Positions 10,830 through 22,528 of a stretch of DNA of 64,000 nucleotides are shown piece by piece. A model generated the notes under the pieces. The model did not search any database. It saw only the letters and a program-made list of their open reading frames with translations, and was not told the origin of the DNA. The DNA is from Globisporangium splendens (lineage: Eukaryota; Oomycota; Peronosporomycetes; Pythiales; Pythiaceae), in contig VFIW01000036.1 of NCBI GenBank assembly GCA_006386115.1, positions 124,001-188,000 on the forward strand, in the 5' to 3' direction. The position numbers were made by a program, and so were the translations under genes. Position 1 is the first letter of the stretch. Every line of letters starts with the position of its first letter.

Positions 10830-12668
10830 TTACGTCGTGATCACGTGCAGCCAGTCTGTGGGCGCGATGGGGATCACGTGCTGGAGCTCCTCGACGACAT
10901 TGTCGTGCATCTCGGGCCGCGACATCATCAACTGTTTGGCGCTTTCGAGCACGTCCGAAGCATTCCAGAGCAGGATCCCCATGATCTTGTTGCCTTTCAA
11001 GTAGTACACGATGCCGCGTTCGAAGTTTGCCGGTGGCGTCGTGCTCGACGTCCCTGTCTGGCGCGTGTGGGTGTTGCTGTTCCGTGGTTGCACCCAGAGC
11101 CCGACGGTGCGCAACGACGAATTGATCTCGCCAATGCCCTCGATCACAACGTCGATCCCCTGCAAATGGCTGCGGAACATGGGCTGGTGCCTGTAATTCT
11201 TCATTTTCCCCGTCGACGACGAAAGCGACGCGACCATGTTGCGACCGGCAACCAGACCGCTATTCACGGCGTGGTCGTAGCGATCGACACGACGACGTCC
11301 CAGGTACGGATCGTAGTAGCTCGCTGCATTTCCCGCAACAAAGAGACCCGAGATCGCTTCCAACTGCGCATTCACCATGATGCCGCCATTGACGTCGTCG
11401 ATCTCCAGACAATTCTCGCGGCCAAATCGAAAGTTCGGGTCCGTGTGAGTCGACGCAAGCACCACGTAGTCCGAGTAGAGTTTCGTTTTTCCTTTGCCCA
11501 AGCCTTTGATAATCACGCCTTCACACTCTTCGGCGTCACCTCCGCTCTTGAGACTCGTGACGAGATGGTCCGGCACCACGTCGACGCCGATACGTTGCAG
11601 CTTCGTCGCCAGTTCTTGCGCCAAGTAGAACGGCAGTGAACGGCTCGTGGGTGCCGACTCAGTGAACACGAGTCGCGTGGTGAGCTCCGCATTGCGCGGA
11701 TCCGTCGCGAGCGCCGTCGCAACTTCGGTGCCCAGGAACCCGCCGCCGATCACCGTGACGGACTTGATCTCCGGACGCTTGTGCAGTTGGTCCAGTTGCG
11801 TGAAATCTGTGAGCGTCGTGCAGCGGTTGATGCGATCTTTCATCGAATAGCTGATGCGGTTGCTGTCGAGCACATAGAAGTGCCGCGGCTTGCCCGACGA
11901 TGCGATCAGACACTTTTCGTAGCGGATCTCGGTGCCGTCGCCTAGGTAAATCCGGTTCTTCTCGACATCAAAGCGCATCTCCTTGCTGCCAAGAAGCAAC
12001 GTTAACGGCGGCAGGAACGCACCCGAACTGCTGTTGTTACCACCGCCATTCGCAGTGTTGTTATCACTCGGTTCAGCTTCCAGTTTGGCAGTTAGATGGC
12101 GCCGCCATTCGTTGTACGTCTGCATCAGCGACTCTGCGATCTGGTAGTCGTCATCCAACGCGGCCGTGTACGGGTCCGTATCCAGTCGCGGCAGCGCATT
12201 CTCGTCGCTGAGCACGAGGATATCGGCCTCGGGGTCCTCCTGACGAATTGCCTCGATCGCTGCATGTGCCGCCGTTCCAGAGCCCACGATCACGAACTTG
12301 TGCGCTTTCTTCTGCCGACGCCGCGTGAAGCGCCTCGTGAGCCGCATCTTATCAGCAGCCAGAGGTGGAGCCGCTGCTGCAGACGACGCCAGCGGATGTA
12401 AGTGCAGCGTGTTGCGGCTACTATGTCTTGCAGCACTCGCGTTCCGGGACGCAGTCGCATCGCTATAAGGCGCGGGTTTTGCTTCGTTCTTGGCCGTTGA
12501 AGTGCTCTCGTTCGAAGGCAACGACGCCCATGCGAGCGCACTCACGGCGGCCACGCCGACGACAAGCGCGGACGGCACTCGCCCAGCAGACAGCTGGGAC
12601 GTGTGTGTGGCTTTCTGCAGAGACGCGCGCAGCGCACTCGCGCGGAAGCCTCCATACCCGCGCCACAT
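10830..12668 (-). CDS. AIF: AIF-type mitochondrial FAD oxidoreductase
   Basis: The product has 612 residues from the ATG at 12668 (MWRGYGGFRASALRASLQKA). The Arg/Ser/Ala-rich N-terminus looks like a mitochondrial presequence, followed by a hydrophobic anchor at about residues 37-53 (ALVVGVAAVSALAWASL). The FAD-binding Rossmann motif is KFVIVGSGTAAHAAIEAI. A second GxGxxG for NAD(P)H is VTVIGGGFLGTEVATALA, and the second FAD site is SGLFVAGNAASYYDP. The order and the C-terminal domain fit apoptosis-inducing factor (AIFM1), an inner-membrane-anchored NADH oxidoreductase involved in respiratory-complex biogenesis. It is a single-exon gene. It shares a 453-bp head-to-head region with the kinase starting at 13122. 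The Ala/Ser-rich stretch at about 95-125 probably separates anchor and catalytic domain. Confidence 0.85.
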   Translation of the reverse strand: MWRGYGGFRASALRASLQKATHTSQLSAGRVPSALVVGVAAVSALAWASLPSNESTSTAKNEAKPAPYSDATASRNASAARHSSRNTLHLHPLASSAAAAPPLAADKMRLTRRFTRRRQKKAHKFVIVGSGTAAHAAIEAIRQEDPEADILVLSDENALPRLDTDPYTAALDDDYQIAESLMQTYNEWRRHLTAKLEAEPSDNNTANGGGNNSSSGAFLPPLTLLLGSKEMRFDVEKNRIYLGDGTEIRYEKCLIASSGKPRHFYVLDSNRISYSMKDRINRCTTLTDFTQLDQLHKRPEIKSVTVIGGGFLGTEVATALATDPRNAELTTRLVFTESAPTSRSLPFYLAQELATKLQRIGVDVVPDHLVTSLKSGGDAEECEGVIIKGLGKGKTKLYSDYVVLASTHTDPNFRFGRENCLEIDDVNGGIMVNAQLEAISGLFVAGNAASYYDPYLGRRRVDRYDHAVNSGLVAGRNMVASLSSSTGKMKNYRHQPMFRSHLQGIDVVIEGIGEINSSLRTVGLWVQPRNSNTHTRQTGTSSTTPPANFERGIVYYLKGNKIMGILLWNASDVLESAKQLMMSRPEMHDNVVEELQHVIPIAPTDWLHVITT

Positions 12669-13032
12669 GCTGCCTCGTTCTCTGTTCTTCTTGGTGCTTT
12701 GCTCTCTTTTTCGGTTAAAATGAGGTGTTTCCACCCTATTTTGACGAAATTGGTCTCAGAAGATCCATGCTGTTTCCCCTTTTCTGCTACATACTTTGAT
12801 TAATACCGTATAATGTCGGATATGGCACGATTGGAACCCTTGTTTGGCACTGAGAACTCACATTTGCATCCAATCACATACGTCAGTGCATGTTGAAGTT
12901 GTTTATCATTGGATACAAATATAGTTTTCTCTCTGTTTTCCACCAGTCGCATGCGTTCGGACAGGAAACGTCGCGAACGAGGACGCCACCTTCCACTTGG
13001 ATTGCGGCACCACGAAGCGCCATCAGGACGCA

Positions 13033-13089
<57 letters not shown>

Positions 13090-13121
13090 GCTGTCGCGGT
13101 GGCCTTCGCTTCGGTTCGTCT
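12669..13121. promoter_or_regulatory. Bidirectional promoter region with CT repeat
   Basis: This 453-bp head-to-head interval lies between the AIF gene (minus) and the MAPKKK-like gene (plus). It contains a (TC)n run of about 25 units at 13036-13086, ending 36 bp before the kinase ATG, so the repeat would lie in the 5' UTR or core promoter. Confidence 0.5.
13036..13086. repeat. (TC)25 microsatellite
   Basis: An uninterrupted CT dinucleotide run directly upstream of the kinase ATG at 13122. Similar but shorter runs precede the TMEM184 gene (36934-36957) and lie at 53735-53761. Confidence 0.95.
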
Positions 13122-15754
13122 ATGTCGCATGAACGGCCGCGGCGGCACCTGCGCGAGTATCTTCCAGCCGCAGACTACGACACGGCCGTGCATGTGGTCG
13201 AGTCCATTCGGCGCAAGGCGCTGAGCGCTGCCAAGAAGAAGGAGCAGAAGGAGGCAAACAACCAGAGTGCAGCGCATGACGAGGAGGACGATGGCAGCGA
13301 GGATGGCGCGGACGCCATGGACAACAACAGCGGCGACGAAGGAAGGATCGCACTTGAGGTTGGTGGTGCATTGAGACCCGAACAGCAATCACCGCGTGAG
13401 ACCCCGTCGTCTCTTTCTGTGGCTCCGACACCAGTGGCGCTTGGCGATGCACCGACCACATCTCGTCACGAGTCATTTCGGAGCAACAACAAGCATGTGG
13501 AAGCGCTGCGCATCCCATCCCAAGTGGAATTGCATCGCAGCACGAGCGGACGGAATCTGCGGCTCAAACACATCTCGCAGACGAGCAAAGAAGCGCTCTC
13601 GCCGCACGCACTGACACCACGCGCACCGTCAGGAAAGCAGCCCACAGAGAGACCGAGCTCGTCGTCGTCGTCGTCCTATTTCAACAATGCCAAGCCCAGT
13701 GTCCTCATTGGCCAACCGCGTGCTGCCCTCAGGTCAAGCAGCATGGGGAGCAGCAGCTCTACATTATCCAGAGTGTCTGATCCGTCATCTCTCGAGCATG
13801 ATCTGAAGCTGCCGACAGCGTCGCCGCTGTTTGCAAAGCGACAAGTTCCCCAGCTGGACAGCCAAACTCCCGCCAGCAACAACAGCAGCAAGATCCAAGA
13901 GCGCCGCAGCAGTTTTACGATCTCAGAGCATGCGTTGAAGGAAATGGGCTTTTCTCGATCTGCACCGAGACTCGAGACGGTCAGCGTGATCTCGTCCATT
14001 AGAGAGTGCAACCAGTCTTCAGATGAGTCTTTGGACGACCAACTCGGTGCATTGACGATGGAAAACGAAGACGAACAAGAAGAAAAAGAAAAGTCGTGTA
14101 TCAGTTTGCATTATGGAAGAACGCGGGCAAGCGCCGACAATTGCCAGATGCGATCTCGACTCGACAGAACGATGGACACCGTTCTGAAGCCGCACTGCAG
14201 CAACAGGAACACTAGCGACATGAGCAAGAGCAATATCAGCAACAGCGAGAGGAGGTGAACAGCGGTCCTTGGAGACGAAAGAAAAGCATCAAAGACGCGT
14301 GTGCGATGGTGTCGATCTTGCACATGGACCAAGCCTCGAAGGAAGAAAAAGTAAAGACCGCGTTTGACGATTCGAGGCCAAAGGACAGCAGCCACTCGCC
14401 TACTTTGTATCTCACGCGATCGAAATTCCCGACCATCAGTGCGACGCGGTCGTCGCGAAGCTTTACAATGCCGTCGCCGTCATCAACGCGTCCGTTGTCG
14501 TTGGATAGTGGCGGAGCGGTCACGAAATGGAAGCGCGGCGAGCTGATCGGCGAGGGTACGTTTGGGAAAGTGTACATGGGGCTCAACAGCGTCACGGGAG
14601 AGCTCTTCGCCGTCAAGGAGATCGAGGTGCGCTCGAGTCCAAACGCTGACGACATGAAGCATGTGCAGAAACTCGAAGACAAGATTGCATTGATGTACAA
14701 ACTGAGCCACAAACACATTGTACGGTACGTGCTTTCTCAGGGGCTGACAAGGCTTCTCTTGTCCTTTCTCGAGAGGTTCTTTCCAAAGCTCGAACGCTCA
14801 CAAGAGGTCCATCATCTACCTCAGATACAAGGGAAGTCATCGCGCTGACAAGTTTTTCTACATCTTTATGGAGTACGTCCCCGGAGGTTCGATTGCCAGG
14901 TGTGCGCCTTTGTTGATTTTTTCAGCGGGGACAGAGTCCCATACCCGCACTTATGTCGATTCTTCTTCACGCAATGATGCTTTTTTTGTTTTGGGAATGC
15001 ATCAAGTATGCTGAAGCAACTTGACGCGTTCAGCGAGGATCTGATCAAGATCTTTACGCGCCAGATCGTCGAAGGGGTGATGTATCTCCACGCAATGGGT
15101 GTCGTGCACCGGGACATCAAAGGTTTGTGCTGTTGTTGAAGAGAGTGGAACATCTCCATTCTGTGGGTACTTCGTTTTTTGCCTGTACGTGTAGCCATGC
15201 TGTTTGTTATTTGAGACCGTCGTTCTTTCTGGGGATCATCTATCAGGCGCGAATGTGCTGGTGAACGAGCAATGCGTGTCCAAGTTGGCGGACTTCGGGT
15301 GCTCGAAGCAGTTGCCGCAGATCCAGACGACGAGTCTCGAGGAGAGTCTCCGGTCGATCCGCGGCTCCGTGCCGTGGATGGTGCCGGAAGTGGTCAAGCA
15401 GACGGGCCATGGCTTCAAGGTCGACATCTGGAGCATCGGCGTCACAGTCATCGAGATGGCGACAGCGCGCCATCCGTGGCCGTCGGCCACCAACAGTCTC
15501 TCGGCCATGTACGCGATCGCCACGACGACCACATCGCCGCCGTTGCCCGAGCACCTCTCGAGCGACGCGATCTCGTTCCTCCAGCGGTGCTTTTACATCG
15601 ACCCAGAAGGTAAGGTGACATATAATAGCAGCCACTTGCACCAAAGCAGCTCTCCAAGATGACTGACTGGTGCTGGATGGCGTGAACGTTATATTTTGAC
15701 GCAGAGCGCGCGACAGCTGTGGAACTTGCGCAGCATGCGTTCCTTGCACTCTGA
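13122..15754 (+). CDS. MAPKKK-like protein kinase (STE11/MEKK group), one frame jump
   Basis: A long Ser-rich N-terminal region (13122-14254) is followed by a kinase domain with P-loop GELIGEGTFGKVYMG, catalytic Lys in FAVKEIEV, VVHRDIKGANVLV, LADFGCSKQ (DFG) and SVPWMVPEV in place of the usual APE. Exons of the kinase part end or start at 14724/14825, 14899/15007, 15122/15247 and 15609/15705; the last codon is at 15752. WMxPE and HRDIKGAN are typical of MEKK/NPK1-type MAPKKKs. The N-terminal frame ends with TGA at 14256, while the kinase frame is offset. One missing base near 14255 (about 735 residues in total) or an implausibly short 32-nt intron (14255-14286) would join them. GC3 bias supports both halves as coding. 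The final exon ends AQHAFLAL. Confidence 0.8.
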
Positions 15755-16714
15755 CCCGCAAGCCAGCTGCAAATTGGCATTTGACAACTGGCAAGCAGCA
15801 CACCATGAGTGCAAGCAAGCAGAATCGACTGACCGACTGGATACCTATCAAGTGTACGAATAAATGGCACAGCAAGATCGCCAGTTCGTCGTTGAGGTTC
15901 ACGCAGCAACCGAGTCGGACAGGATGGATCCGCTTGCTGTTTTTTTTTATATTTCTGATTTGTTTCTTTCTTCTTGCCGTTGGCATCTGGACTTCATACT
16001 GTGCATGCGGTAAGCACACTTGCGCTCTTGTTTATGGACGAACAGGCAGCTTATATAGATAGATAGATAGATAGATCTGCATTTTCGTACGGCATCCATG
16101 CGCAAAGAGATAGGAGCATGCAGAAATAGATGGAAGCGTGCAGTTGAATGCGCATGTCGTCGTCGCCTTGGTTTGCTTGGGCATGTGGCTCCGCAGCTGC
16201 GCGGCTGCCGATTGGGTGCGCGTTTCGACCAATCCGCGCGCGCTCGGGTCGCTCACCACCGAGTTGCGCGAAAGCAAGTAATTTATATATTTCAGATGTG
16301 TGTGTTTTCTTACGGGGTGACACATAAACTTGATGTTTGTATGGAATTTGTCCTGGAGCGAGAGGGACAAAGTATGGGACATGGCGGTAAGTTACACACC
16401 CTCAAAAAAGTTCTTGTTCTGCTTTCGCTGGTTCTTCCTTGCGCAAGTAAACTAACATCATAAATTACTTCGACAAGCACTTGCCTGTTTTTCTGTTTGC
16501 TTTTGTTTTTTGCTTTTTGTTTTTTTTTCGTGACCTGGTGAGTTGGTTCAGAAAGAACTTGCGCATCCAAAGCCCGAGAGACTCAGCGCCACCACCCAGC
16601 AGCAGATAACAAACCACAGAAAGCGCATCTGGAGGCACCGCATACAAACGCGCAGATAAACTTTACGCCCCACGCGCGCGCACGACCAGCCATCCACACA
16701 CACACAGCAGCAAC
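15755..16714. other. Spacer with GATA and CA microsatellites
   Basis: This 960-bp head-to-tail interval lies between two plus-strand kinase genes. A (GATA)n run lies at about 16055-16076 and a CA run near 16697-16707, just before the next ATG. Open frames here are short and unconvincing. It should contain the kinase-1 terminator and the PX-AGC kinase promoter. Confidence 0.5.
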
Positions 16715-18980
16715 ATGGCGACGCTCAGTGTGTTTGTATCGGGCTACGGCGTCCTGCGCGACTCGCACTACCCCGACAATGTGGTGCGTACAACTGCACG
16801 CCAGGCAGCTGCGTCTGTTGCGTATTTGCTCATGCGGTTGTGTGTGAATGTGTAAATGTGTGTGCCGGCGGCAGGTATTTTACGTGACAGTGCAGCAGGG
16901 CGGCCACAATAGCTGGACCGTGTACCGGCGATACGAGAGCTTCCAGCGCCTCAGCAGCCAGGTACAATCGCGAATCAATATCGCCTTGTCTGTTGTTGCG
17001 GAAATCGAATTGCAGCAACTGCGAACTGCATTTGCAACTTGCTTGTTGTTTGCTGCACTCTTTGCTGACATGTTTGCTTTGTTGTTGTTTGTTGTTTGCA
17101 CAATTTCGGCAATAACTAGCTGCTGATGATGTTTGCGGGCATCCCGCCGTGTCCGCCGCGCTCGTTCGACGCGCGCAACCCCGAGAGCGTCGAGCGCGGC
17201 CGTGTGGAGCTCTCGATGTGGATCATCCAGCTGCTGCACCACCACCCGATCTACACGTCGCACGTGTTCATCGACTTTGTCAGCGCTGAGGCCAACGTAC
17301 GCAGCTTTTGTTTGCAATTGGTTGTCTGCTTGCAAATGCAGCACATGCATGAGTCTCACATTGCGTTTTTATATCTGCTTTTATGTCTGCAGATCCCACC
17401 TCCGGGCTTGCAACCCGCCAACTCTGTCGTGGGCCACGGCGCCAACAACCGCAACAACATTGGCGAACTCGATGTACGTTATGCAACAAGCATTTGCATT
17501 GCATTGCACATTTTGCTTGCTGTGTATTGCACTGTTGCAGTATTTGCATTCCGTTGTTGTTTATTTTGCTGATAACTCACTCTCGGAATGTTTGTTGCTG
17601 CTAATGTCCACATCAGATGGACGAAATGTTTGACTCGTCAGCCGATGACGACGCGCATGGACACGACGAGCTCCACGAAGACGACGTACGCATTAATGAG
17701 CCACTAGTTCATGCTGCTGGTTGCATTGTTTCATCTGATATGTGCCCACTGACGCGCATTGCTGTGCCATGATGCTGCAGATGTTTGCGTTTGACTACAA
17801 TACGGACCTCTCGAGCACGTCGTCGGCGTTCATGAACCACCAGCAGCAGCCACCGCGCGCGCGTGAAAAAGTGCAGTTGGAGGACTTCACAATGATCAAA
17901 GTGATCGGAAAGGGCAGTTTCGGCAAAGTGCTGCTCGTGCGCAAGAACGACAACGACGCGATCTTCGCCATGAAGGTGCTGCGCAAGGAGAACATCATCA
18001 AGCGCAACCAGGTCGAGCACACGCGCACGGAGCGCCACGTGCTCGGGTACGTGCGCCACCCGTTCATCGTCGGCCTCAACTACGCGTTCCAGACGTCCGA
18101 CAAGTTGTACTTCGTGCTCGACTACTGCGCGGGCGGCGAGCTCTTTTTCCACTTGGGCAAGGTGCAGCGCTTTCCGGAGCCGCGCGCGCGGTTCTACGCG
18201 GCTGAGATCACGCTGGCGATCGAGTACGTGCACAATCTGGACGTGATCTATCGCGACCTCAAACCCGAGAACGTGCTGCTTGACGAGAATGGTCACATCC
18301 GCTTGACGGACTTTGGGCTCTCGAAGGAGGGCATCCAGGACGATTTCTCAGGCGCCAACTCGTTCTGCGGCACGCCCGAGTACCTGGCACCCGAGATCCT
18401 GAACCGTTCGGGCCACGGTCGCGCCGTCGACTGGTGGTCGCTTGGCGCTTTGCTGTACGAGATGCTGACGGGTCTGCCTCCATTCTACTGCCGCGACCGC
18501 GATCGTTTGTTTGAAAAGATCCGCAAGGGCGACCTCACGTTCCCAAAGTACCTGTCGGTGCAAGCGAAGGATCTACTATCAAAGCTGCTGGAGCGCGATC
18601 CGACAAAACGACTAGGCACGGGTCCTGACGATGCCGGCGAGATCAAGAACCACCCGTTCTTTGCCGAGATCCAGTGGGACGCGCTCGCGCTCGGTCAGGT
18701 GCCCGTGCCATGGCGCCCCACGTTCTCGGGCGCCGAGGACACGTCGCAGTTCGACCGCGAGTTCACGGAGATGCCGGTGGTGAGTCCCGATAACCACGCG
18801 CGTGGCATCGCGATGGGCCGACGACCGGGCGGCAGCGGCGCGTCCATGGCCGGCAGCTACAGCAGCTCGGAGCTGTTCAAGGGATTCACGTACACAGAAG
18901 ACTCGTACCTGCAGAATGGCGTACCGCACCAGCAGTACCAGCAGCACCCGCACCACCACATGCACCATACGAATTTATAA
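16715..18980 (+). CDS. PX-domain AGC protein kinase (SGK3/AKT-like)
   Basis: The six exons are 16715-16783, 16875-16961, 17120-17296, 17393-17473, 17617-17685 and 17781-18980. All five introns are phase 0, and the product has 560 residues. Exons 1-3 encode a PX domain (VFYVTVQQGG, then TVYRRYESFQRL, with the RRY/F lipid-contact motif), which in this family binds PI3P on endosomes. After an acidic linker (DSSADDDAHGHDELHEDD) comes the kinase, from about residue 195: VIGKGSFGKVLLVRK, AMKVLRK, VIYRDLKPENVLL, LTDFGLSKEG, activation-loop SFCGTPEYLAPEI. The tail has the AGC turn-motif region (MPVVSPDN) and hydrophobic motif LFKGFTYTED. The extreme C-terminus is His/Gln-rich. This is the layout of SGK3, a PDK1-dependent kinase. 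Confidence 0.9.
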
Positions 18981-19829
18981 GGCAAGGCGAGAGAAAAGAA
19001 GAAAGAAGGCGTGGATGCGGCTGGTGTGACAATAAAAAAACAGGAGAATGGTGCGAGTCCTGAGCGACGAGCGGTGTATAGTGAGGTGAGTGAGAGAGGG
19101 TGAGTCTTGTGCCGAGAGCTCCAGAGCAGGCAATGGCGTTGAGCGCCATGGGTCCATGCCCTGGAGGCAGCCACAGAGTCACGGAAAGAAGGCGCGAGTA
19201 GTACCAGTGCGTGAGTGCTCTGTGCGTGTTGACCTTCTAAAACGTTTTGACTTTTTTGCATCGTTGTGATGTTTTATCGAGTCTTCCCTGTGCACTCATT
19301 CATCCATGAGGTCACGCATGGGCAGTGGATGCCTTTGGACGCTGCCATGCGTGCTTGTGGAGTAGCTGCAGCACATTGACCCATCGTTGTCGTCGTTACT
19401 TGATGATAGTGTCGTCATGCCCAACACCAAGTCTGTGGCGCTGCGTTTGAACGCGTGTGCTGACTTCAGGCAACGCGCATGAGGAAGCACGAATGTGTCT
19501 ACTGCCGCCATACTATTTCCTTTGCTGTCAATGCAAAGGAGTGCGGCAGTTCAGTAATACGCTGCGACCTCTGTGCTGCGAGCAAACTCTGGTCAAGCAT
19601 TTGACTGAGCACATGGAATGGCTGATCGTGCACTGAGCCGCCCCATGTTTCCGGTGTTTTATTTATTGGAGGAGACACAAGCAATGGCATCGCTGCTCTC
19701 CATACGTGGCAATTCTAACAAATTGCCGCGTATTTAAAAATCAAATGACAAAGGCAGCTGTGCATTGGCGTGTGGATGCGCATCCACACTTGTAGACCGG
19801 GTTACAGTCTGCCTTCACTACCAGTCTGC
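18981..19829. other. Convergent 3' region, small open frames only
   Basis: This interval of about 850 bp lies between the ends of the AGC kinase (plus) and lipase A (minus). Two minus-strand frames (19296-19511, 71 residues starting MAAVDTFVLPHARCLKSAHA, and 19499-19690) are protein-like, but I recognise nothing in them and they overlap in different frames. I treat them as unproven. Confidence 0.4.
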
Positions 19830-21760
19830 TTACCCATACGAAGCGGATCGAGGCAAACCGTTGTGGCCACTACAATGATGCTGGTGACGGAACTGCAGCA
19901 GCGGATCGTTCTCGCTGTCGTATTCGCGCTCGTACTCGTGGACCATGAGCGTAAACAGGCTCTTGTAGAGGTCCTTTGCGTCACGGTGCCAAAACGTGCC
20001 TGCGAGGTGGTTGGCGTCGATGCGGTAGACGTACCATCGTCCTTTCTCAAAGCGGCGCTGGTGCAGGAGACGGTGCTGCTCTTCGTCGTCCTTTTCGTTG
20101 TGCTCTTTATGGTGGAAGCCGTCGATCGAGATGTGCGACGCACACCGCACCATTTGATTGGAGTCTGTCGCGGATGCGAGAGACGACGACGACGCTGACG
20201 CTGGGATCGAAGCTGCCTGCGCATCCTCAGAGAGCGCATTGCCGATGTCCTGCGGCTTGGGGAACCATGGACGAAGCATCGAGTGGATGTTGACAGCGCC
20301 GTCATTGTGGCCCCAGTGGTCAGCGTCAAAGCCTAGAAGCAAAAATGTCCAACAGAGACGGACATGCTCAGCAATATGGACAACAGGCTTTTTTCTCTAG
20401 ACATACAGCCTACCGTCAAAGATCACAGGCATGGTCTTGACACGACGTCGCATGAGCCACACGAGCGCAGCCATGGACGGGATCTTGGCAATGTCGATTG
20501 TCTTCGCTCGTTGCCACAGCGACACGCCGATGAGCACCACCAGCAGAGCACGGACACTTGTCCATTTCTTCGCCAGCGCTGGCCACAACCAACTTGGGAT
20601 TTTCTTCTTGTGCACGAGGAAGAGCGCAGCGCAAAATGCACCGACTTCCCATACGGGCACGTGCTTGAGTGTGCGTGGCGTGGTCGTGATGCTCATTAAG
20701 TAGAGCTTCTCCATGTGCACGAGCTCGGCGTTGCGGCGGATCCGATACGCGGGCAGCGCGTCAAAGAGCGCATTGTCCTTGGACGTCTGCACGGGTCCTT
20801 GCACACTCATCAGGTCGCCCAGCGAGTGCTTTCCCCACTGCGGCATGCGCATATCGTACGCGTTTTTCAAAGAGGGGAATCTCTGGTAGAGCTTGAACCA
20901 GGACGACAACCCAATTGCCATGAGGTGTGCGCCAGTTCCGCGCCTCAAGTCGGCGTCGCGGGTCTCGAGCCCCATCATGTGGCTCAGCGTGGAGCCCGTG
21001 AGCGGCCCCGCGACGCTCACGATGCTCCGGATCCACTTGTGATTGCTACCGACGCCGAAGAAGTCCGCGCACAGCAGCTGGTAGAGCTCAATTGCGGTCG
21101 TCGCGCCAAAGCTGTGACCCACGAGGTGCACGGGGTTGTTTTCGCTCCAGAGTGGGTGCAGCGGCGTCTCAAATGTGGCACCAAAGCGCGCGTGGTCGGC
21201 TTCCGTAGCATGCTGCTCGCCATAGTCCACCGTGCCACCCCTTAGCTGGTAAAAGAGCTCGCAGGCGCGGTCGTGGTCTGACGACCCGACACCGACATCC
21301 GCGATCACGTGGTTGCGGTTGAGCTCCTGCAATTGCGCCTCGGGCCAGTACGGCACCCAGTAGCTCCACAGCGGACGCTGCCGTCCATAGCCAAACACGC
21401 CTGCTCATATAGCGAGAGGAGGCAAAGAAACACATCAATACAAACGGCCATACGCACAAAGATACTTCTTTTTTTTCTGCTTCGAATCGAAGAGCTACGC
21501 GGGATTTGACGCGATGCACAGCGCCTGTCTCATCTACAGATAGAAGCAAACGCACCGTGGATGAACACGACGGGGAACTTGGTCTCCGTCTCCAATGCCG
21601 CTTGGCCATGATCTCGTTCACTGTGGCCACGCGCCATGCTTTGCAGCGGCTCCTTTTGCGCTTTGAGCGAAATGGAGGAATGGGCATAATCATCGCATCC
21701 TTTCACAGTGTCAGAAAACTCCTGTTGACGATTGCTTTCTGTAAGCTTCTTATCTGCCAT
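19830..21760 (-). CDS. Lipase A, alpha/beta hydrolase of staphylococcal/Geobacillus type
   Basis: The exons are 21760-21556, 21400-20414 and 20332-19830 (introns of 155 and 81 nt, both phase 1), and the product has 564 residues. Exon 1 ends in FPVVFIHG, the oxyanion strand. Exon 2 begins GVFGYGRQRPLWSYW. The block SSDHDRACELFYQLRGGTVD followed by YGEQHA is the hallmark of bacterial lipase families I.5/I.6. The nucleophile motif is VHLVGHSFGA, the catalytic Asp is in HNDGAVNIHS, and the His is probably in DANHLAGT. There is no signal peptide. An insertion with two hydrophobic stretches (AFCAALFLVHKK, ALLVVLIGVSLW) may attach it to membranes, so an intracellular lipid hydrolase is more likely than a secreted one. 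It is paralogous to the next gene. Confidence 0.85.
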
Positions 21761-22528
21761 GAACCCTCTTTACAATGAGTAGTGATGGAGCATGCATGCA
21801 GCATTGTCATTTTATACAAGCGTAATAGCTTATTTGTGGCCGAGTACTTTTTATGGAAGGTGTGAGCCCAGCTTGGCGACCTGAACCGACGCATCTTCAA
21901 GATGAAGCAGGGCTGTCACGATCGCACTTCGCTTTTGCCTTTGCAAAAGTAAAGTAGACAATGGACATAAAGTCGATGATTTAGGTCTACTTAAATCCGA
22001 TTACGTCGATATAATTCGTTGAGTTAGTGAAAAGTAAGTGATCCCACCACAAACAAAGCAGATGTTCATGTTGCAGTGACTTTGTGCAACGTGAACATCC
22101 GCTTTGTTTGTGACCCTTTCTTCTCTTAGTGGTCCAACAATCCTACTTGCTGCGGCCTCGTGTGGTTCATGACGTCATCGCCGCTTTTGCCCATCGACTG
22201 CAAATGGCAAACGAAGCGCCTGATGACATCGCTCGAGTCGCCATCCTGCCTGGCTGCCTCATTGGGTTCTGTAACCATTTCTCTATCCGCATGCAGCGAA
22301 GAGCTGCGCGCGACTTGCACCTACCTACGTCATGGACTTGGACGGATGACTAGACAGGAATGATCAGGTAGGTGTCCGTTGGCTTATGGAGACAGCGTGA
22401 AGCTCCATTTGGTTTCATCATTAATAGCTATCGTTTGTGGCAAGTCACAAAGTCTCTGTACCTAGCTTCGTCTGGGTTATGCATATACGCACATAGTGTC
22501 GCGCAAACTACTTACTTGTGGCGCCGCT
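21761..22528. other. Spacer between tandem lipases with long hairpin
   Basis: 768 bp between lipase B (stop at 22529) and lipase A (ATG at 21760). No gene is seen. It carries a near-perfect 28-bp inverted repeat (22048-22112), listed separately. Confidence 0.5.
22048..22112. repeat. 28-bp near-perfect inverted repeat, 9-nt loop
   Basis: The left arm 22048-22075 and right arm 22085-22112 pair over 28 positions with two mismatches. One mismatch is a G-U wobble if the plus strand is transcribed and the other if the minus strand is. The 9-base loop is 22076-22084. It could be a small-RNA precursor, a folded transcript end, or the core of a miniature inverted-repeat element. It lies in the spacer between the two lipase genes. 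Confidence 0.85.

Noticed and set aside
10785..11639. Long plus-strand frame opposite the AIF gene
   Set aside because: It is the antisense shadow of a GC-rich coding region and has no domain of its own.
16098..16463. 121-residue plus-strand frame before the AGC kinase
   Set aside because: It lies in promoter-like DNA with microsatellites and has no family resemblance.
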